Origin: Bacillota bacterium
GTDB taxonomy: Bacteria; Bacillota; Clostridia; Clostridiales; Clostridiaceae
Assembly (NCBI GenBank): GCA_023427705.1
Contig: JAEZAL010000235.1
Coordinates: forward strand, 1 to 6,943
Length of the DNA: 6,943 nt
Reading direction: 5' to 3'
The notes under the pieces are model-generated. The model ran no database searches, was not told the origin of the DNA, and saw nothing but the letters and a program-made list of their open reading frames with translations. This document shows, piece by piece, positions 5,601 to 6,943 of this stretch (position 1 is the stretch's first letter; the number at the start of each line of letters is the position of its first letter). A program made the position numbers and the translations under genes.

Positions 5601-6943
5601 TAGAGGTTCAATTATGGAATAAGACTACAAATACATTAGTAAAAACTGTTATGACAGATTCATATGGTGAATATTTATTCGAAGGATTAGCAGATGGAGA
5701 GTATGAGGTTAAGGTAAAAAATGATGGTGACGCTGTAAATGTAAATGCAAATAATGCTAAAAGATTTACAAAGAAAACAGCACTTTCAGGAGATTCATAT
5801 AAAAATGACTCGGATATTGAAAGCACAGATAATGTAAATGGTAGAGTATCTATTACTATACCAACTAAGTCACATATACATGATATAAATGATTATGTAA
5901 ATGTTGGATTTGTTGAGCCGATTAATATTAATATAATAACTGATGGAAATGGTGTATTATCAGGAGCGAATTTTGGAAATTATAAAGTTTGGCCATTTAC
6001 TACAATACAAGCTCCGACAACTGTAACGCCTAATACGGGATATAGATTTGTTAATTATACAAATGATGATACTGGAGCAGTAGTTAACTTCCCAATTGAA
6101 GTAAGCTCAGATATTACTATAAAAGCGAATTTTGAAAAATTAATATATAAAATAACTCTTGATTCAAATGGAGGAGCTAATGGTACTGTATTAGAAAAAG
6201 AAATAGCTTTTGATGATCTAATAAAAGATTCATTAAATTCATTAGTAGGTGATGAGCTGCCAACAAGAGATGGATATAAATTAATTGGATGGTCTACAAA
6301 TCAAGATAAAACTGGTTTAATTACAGATACTGATAGAATGGGATCAGCATCAATGACACTTTATGCGATATGGGATAAAGCACCAGAAATAATAGGTGCT
6401 ACAGATATAGCAATTAAGTTAGGAAGTAGCTTTGAAAAGTTAGATGGAGTAGAAGTAAAAGATGATGAAGATGGAATTATACCATCAAGTAGCATAATAG
6501 TTAGTGGACAAGTAAAATTAGATCAAGCAGGAGCTTATGAATTAATATATACAGTGAAAGATAGTGCTGGAAATATTACTGCAGTAAAGAGAGTAGTAAC
6601 AGTATACGGAACTCCAGTGATAACAGGAGCAGACAAAGTAGAAATAAAAGTAAATGATACATTTGAAGAATCAAAAAATGTATCAGCAGAAGATACTCAA
6701 GGAAATTCATTAGCTGTAAAAGTAATAGAAACTACAGTAGATACAACAACTCCTGGAAAATACAAAGTAGTATATGAAGCAACAGATGGAGTAGGAAATA
6801 CAGTTACAGTAGAAAGAGAAGTAATTGTATACGGAACTCCAGTGATAACAGGAGCAGATAAAGTAGAAATAAAAGTAAATGATACATTTGAAGAATCAAA
6901 AAATGTATCAGCAGAAGATACTCAAGGAAATTCATTAGCTGTA
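2600..6943 (+). CDS. Large secreted mosaic surface protein / probable adhesin (3' end outside window)
   Basis: One frame of 1448 codons without a stop runs to the right edge; I read it line by line and found no interruption. In order: signal peptide (1-27); Glu-rich linker (28-102, about 21 Glu and only three basic residues); a beta-rich stalk without firmly recognised domains (103-973); an SdrD-B-like domain (974-1107); a divergent InlB B-repeat-like domain (1108-1180); a Listeria-Bacteroides (Flg_new) repeat (1181-1260); and Ig-like repeats from 1261, the last two nearly identical. No cysteine occurs, as is usual for Gram-positive surface proteins. Such mosaics are typical of wall-anchored adhesins, so a role in attachment is inferred from architecture only. 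The anchor (LPXTG, SLH or cell-wall-binding repeats) must lie beyond the window. The gene is a separate transcription unit from the iron importer. I cannot name it and assign no specific ligand. Confidence 0.93.
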   Translation, partial: MHNRIKALIVAAMVVTNSVSPTLEVLANELEMERVSEEITTTITTEEKTEDSLILDIAEEESNTLQSEETSEDITNLNIEEKSEESSLINETNISEENNNAATKAIRKLEIESNTGEFDWGYSTSNEVAILVEFDNRNTKKVLEIELADGMAFNRYAVKDTPSNSVEFEATPTELAVIKDVLDKPTQDQVTGQYSGKLVYELQEGVASGKIVVNVSVDRYKYYDAKTIDKAIKVTVKENDVEVDLKSIDVKAKDNTSIGVKNNSLNNNLGNRTTKLQPGGTGNTYNYYRNTTSTVQTGDNGIRDFTYIKGAELIMYYPVNTTLVSVNNLPSGATYDNYPDENKVVINISGPTIQNSNVSLTYKVDENASPGIIEAPNNNVMKVTYYDGISAELIANVVDSVEVVDPNTFSSVIEMTVQDGYYHDYNGNSLSISGYIYLQDKTVKEYNDQIFEYKFSNWNTRKVLLPDSMTGIKNIKYKLFGDSTVYDVDNSKLVDFQGVSRLIDADALGIDKGKYFEEVTFEVENIPVGFDDSSNGRNNKLAISFGELPTGINEGKTTVKIYPKGNENAAIITEKPIKRVNKPEKIAISSANTSLKNEENKEVSNSFTQKVLKAKTSFDANKGFNRIYNFSNYLENPEIIIRMPKGFHLSTQTIKLTQNGVEKKYTISSHTSAVDGSQIFTLQTENVKIGGFNPETLAINPAIDVEFDFVTDATVNGKYNINDMIFIGKKGSHIDQVYDNSGILVQNDNFDLIKGDKLNGVDRALGRTQTKEFEIIETKELVVTTHIRDYGSSEDKQPYNKDDESTAIQVSKGTKVDFIVKVENNYERPAEDFEVFIPIPKKGVNMGPEVQLGQFNWDMEIEGDPEIIVKDKDGNTVNLADLFEVTYGLNLNGGSSYDTNYTTDKDVIRVVAKRAIEPGVVGEIKFTFKASDNVSQLDVGSLNVFNAYYRRKYDNGTIDIRLPGNYLGLRLAIGQVKGIAFLDKDNDGLYTVGTDTVLKDIEVQLWNKTTNTLVKTVMTDSYGEYLFEGLADGEYEVKVKNDGDAVNVNANNAKRFTKKTALSGDSYKNDSDIESTDNVNGRVSITIPTKSHIHDINDYVNVGFVEPININIITDGNGVLSGANFGNYKVWPFTTIQAPTTVTPNTGYRFVNYTNDDTGAVVNFPIEVSSDITIKANFEKLIYKITLDSNGGANGTVLEKEIAFDDLIKDSLNSLVGDELPTRDGYKLIGWSTNQDKTGLITDTDRMGSASMTLYAIWDKAPEIIGATDIAIKLGSSFEKLDGVEVKDDEDGIIPSSSIIVSGQVKLDQAGAYELIYTVKDSAGNITAVKRVVTVYGTPVITGADKVEIKVNDTFEESKNVSAEDTQGNSLAVKVIETTVDTTTPGKYKVVYEATDGVGNTVTVEREVIVYGTPVITGADKVEIKVNDTFEESKNVSAEDTQGNSLAV
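2681..2905 (+). other. Acidic Glu/Ser/Thr-rich linker of the surface protein
   Basis: Residues 28-102 are low complexity, dominated by Glu, Ser, Thr, Asn and Ile, with about 21 Glu and only Arg and two Lys as basic residues. It is probably disordered and follows directly on the signal peptide. Such stretches are common in exported Gram-positive surface proteins; no function can be read from it. Confidence 0.7.
2906..5518 (+). other. Long beta-rich stalk region of the surface protein, domains not firmly recognised
   Basis: Residues 103-973 show alternating hydrophobic/polar strand patterns and many Asn, Asp, Thr and Val, as in stacked Ig-like or DUF11-like modules. Segments can be guessed: 103-254 (begins around L-E-I-E-S-N-T-G-E-F-D-W), 255-575 (contains Y-Y-P-V-N-T-T-L and an N-L-P-S-G-A-T-Y turn), 576-775 (contains I-I-I-R-M-P-K-G-F) and 776-973. 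The last has a K-G-T-K-V-D-F-I-V-K-V-E-N strand followed by F-I-P-I-P-K-K-G, like the conserved-repeat DUF11 pattern. The boundaries are my inference. No enzyme motif was seen. Confidence 0.5.
5519..5920 (+). other. SdrD-B-like domain of the surface protein
   Basis: Residues 974-1107 open with G-Q-V-K-G-I-A-F-L-D-K-D-N-D-G, the start pattern of SdrD B domains. The D-K-D-N-D-G stretch at 983-988 may bind calcium. Further on come V-L-K-D-I-E-V-Q-L-W and T-D-S-Y-G-E-Y-L-F-E-G-L-A-D-G-E-Y, the usual second half of the fold, and it closes at Y-V-N-V-G-F. In staphylococcal Sdr proteins these domains stiffen the stalk in a calcium-dependent way; here that role is inferred. Confidence 0.8.
5921..6139 (+). 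other. Divergent InlB B-repeat-like domain
   Basis: Residues 1108-1180 read as I-I-T-D-G-N-G-V-L-S-G, then P-N-T-G-Y-R-F-V-N-Y and S-S-D-I-T-I-K-A-N-F, the layout of divergent InlB B-repeat domains (small beta-grasp-like modules in surface proteins). It sits between the SdrD-B-like domain and a more canonical relative. Confidence 0.7.
6140..6379 (+). other. Listeria-Bacteroides (InlB B-repeat, Flg_new) domain
   Basis: Residues 1181-1260 show the hallmark order: I-T-L-D-S-N-G-G near the start, then L-P-T-R-D-G-Y-K-L-I-G-W-S-T, and M-T-L-Y-A-I-W at the end. This is a canonical Flg_new repeat found in internalin B and many Firmicutes surface proteins, where it forms a stalk or takes part in host-cell contacts. 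Confidence 0.9.
6380..6601 (+). other. Ig-like domain (DUF5011/Cry22Aa type), divergent first copy
   Basis: Residues 1261-1334 start A-P-E-I-I-G-A-T-D-I-A-I-K-L-G and end near A-G-A-Y-E-L-I-Y-T-V-K-D-S-A-G-N-I-T, the typical Y-x-V-x-Y-x-x-x-D-x-x-G-N pattern of this Ig-like family. It aligns over its whole length with the two repeats that follow, but with many amino-acid differences, so it is an older copy. Confidence 0.82.
6602..6826 (+). repeat. Tandem 225-bp Ig-like repeat, copy 1 (complete)
   Basis: It encodes 75 residues beginning V-Y-G-T-P-V-I-T-G-A-D-K and ending before the next V-Y-G-T-P. The core G-K-Y-K-V-V-Y-E-A-T-D-G-V-G-N-T-V-T is the Ig-like signature of DUF5011-type domains. 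Codon choice is very uniform: 12 of 14 Val codons are GTA. The following copy is nearly identical at the DNA level. Confidence 0.95.
6827..6943 (+). repeat. Tandem 225-bp Ig-like repeat, copy 2 (cut by window end)
   Basis: The first 117 bases of the unit are visible and match copy 1 at all but one position: T at 6859 versus C at 6634, a silent Asp codon change. The match continues to the last base of the window, so more copies may follow. Confidence 0.95.

Noticed and set aside
4871..5826. Minus-strand open frames (4871-5152 and 5608-5826) opposite the surface-protein gene
   Set aside because: Their Phe/Tyr/Ser-rich composition is what the complement of A-rich coding sequence gives. There is no start context and the + strand frame is continuous here.
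6602..6943. CRISPR-like or mobile-element repeat
   Set aside because: The repeat is 225 bp, in frame, directly tandem without spacers and encodes an Ig-like domain, so it is a protein repeat.

Overview
The window reads as a chromosomal piece of a very low-GC Gram-positive bacterium, most likely Clostridium sensu stricto or a close relative. The signs are strongly A/T-ending codons (ATA for Ile, AGA for Arg, GTA for Val), purine-rich ribosome binding sites, a Firmicutes-type iron-chelate ABC operon and a long exported surface protein with a clostridial-looking signal peptide. GC content was judged by eye, not computed, and the species cannot be named from the sequence.

Positions 1-2340 hold the end of an iron-siderophore ABC importer operon on the + strand: the C-terminal half of one FecCD-type permease (cut by the left edge), a complete second FecCD permease whose start overlaps the first gene by 8 bases, and a complete FepC/FhuC/YusV-like ATPase 11 bases further on. 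The two permeases would form the membrane channel and two copies of the ATPase would power it. The substrate-binding lipoprotein and the iron-regulated promoter are not visible and probably lie to the left. A perfect 15-bp stem followed by six T's (2345-2384) closes the operon.

Positions 2385-2599 are an AT-rich intergenic stretch with a second A/T-only inverted repeat, a tentative promoter and a strong ribosome binding site. No gene was found there.

Positions 2600-6943 are one uninterrupted reading frame of 1448 codons that runs off the right edge without a stop. It encodes a secreted, mosaic surface protein: signal peptide, Glu-rich acidic linker, a long beta-rich stalk of about 870 residues with no domain I can name firmly, an SdrD-B-like domain, two InlB-type repeat domains, and then a series of bacterial Ig-like repeats. 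The last two Ig-like copies visible are almost identical at the DNA level (period 225 bp). The C-terminus, where a cell-wall anchor such as LPXTG would be expected, lies beyond the window. I found no RNA gene, CRISPR array, transposase or evident novel defence system. The most interesting material is this surface protein, its homogenised repeats and its unassigned stalk.
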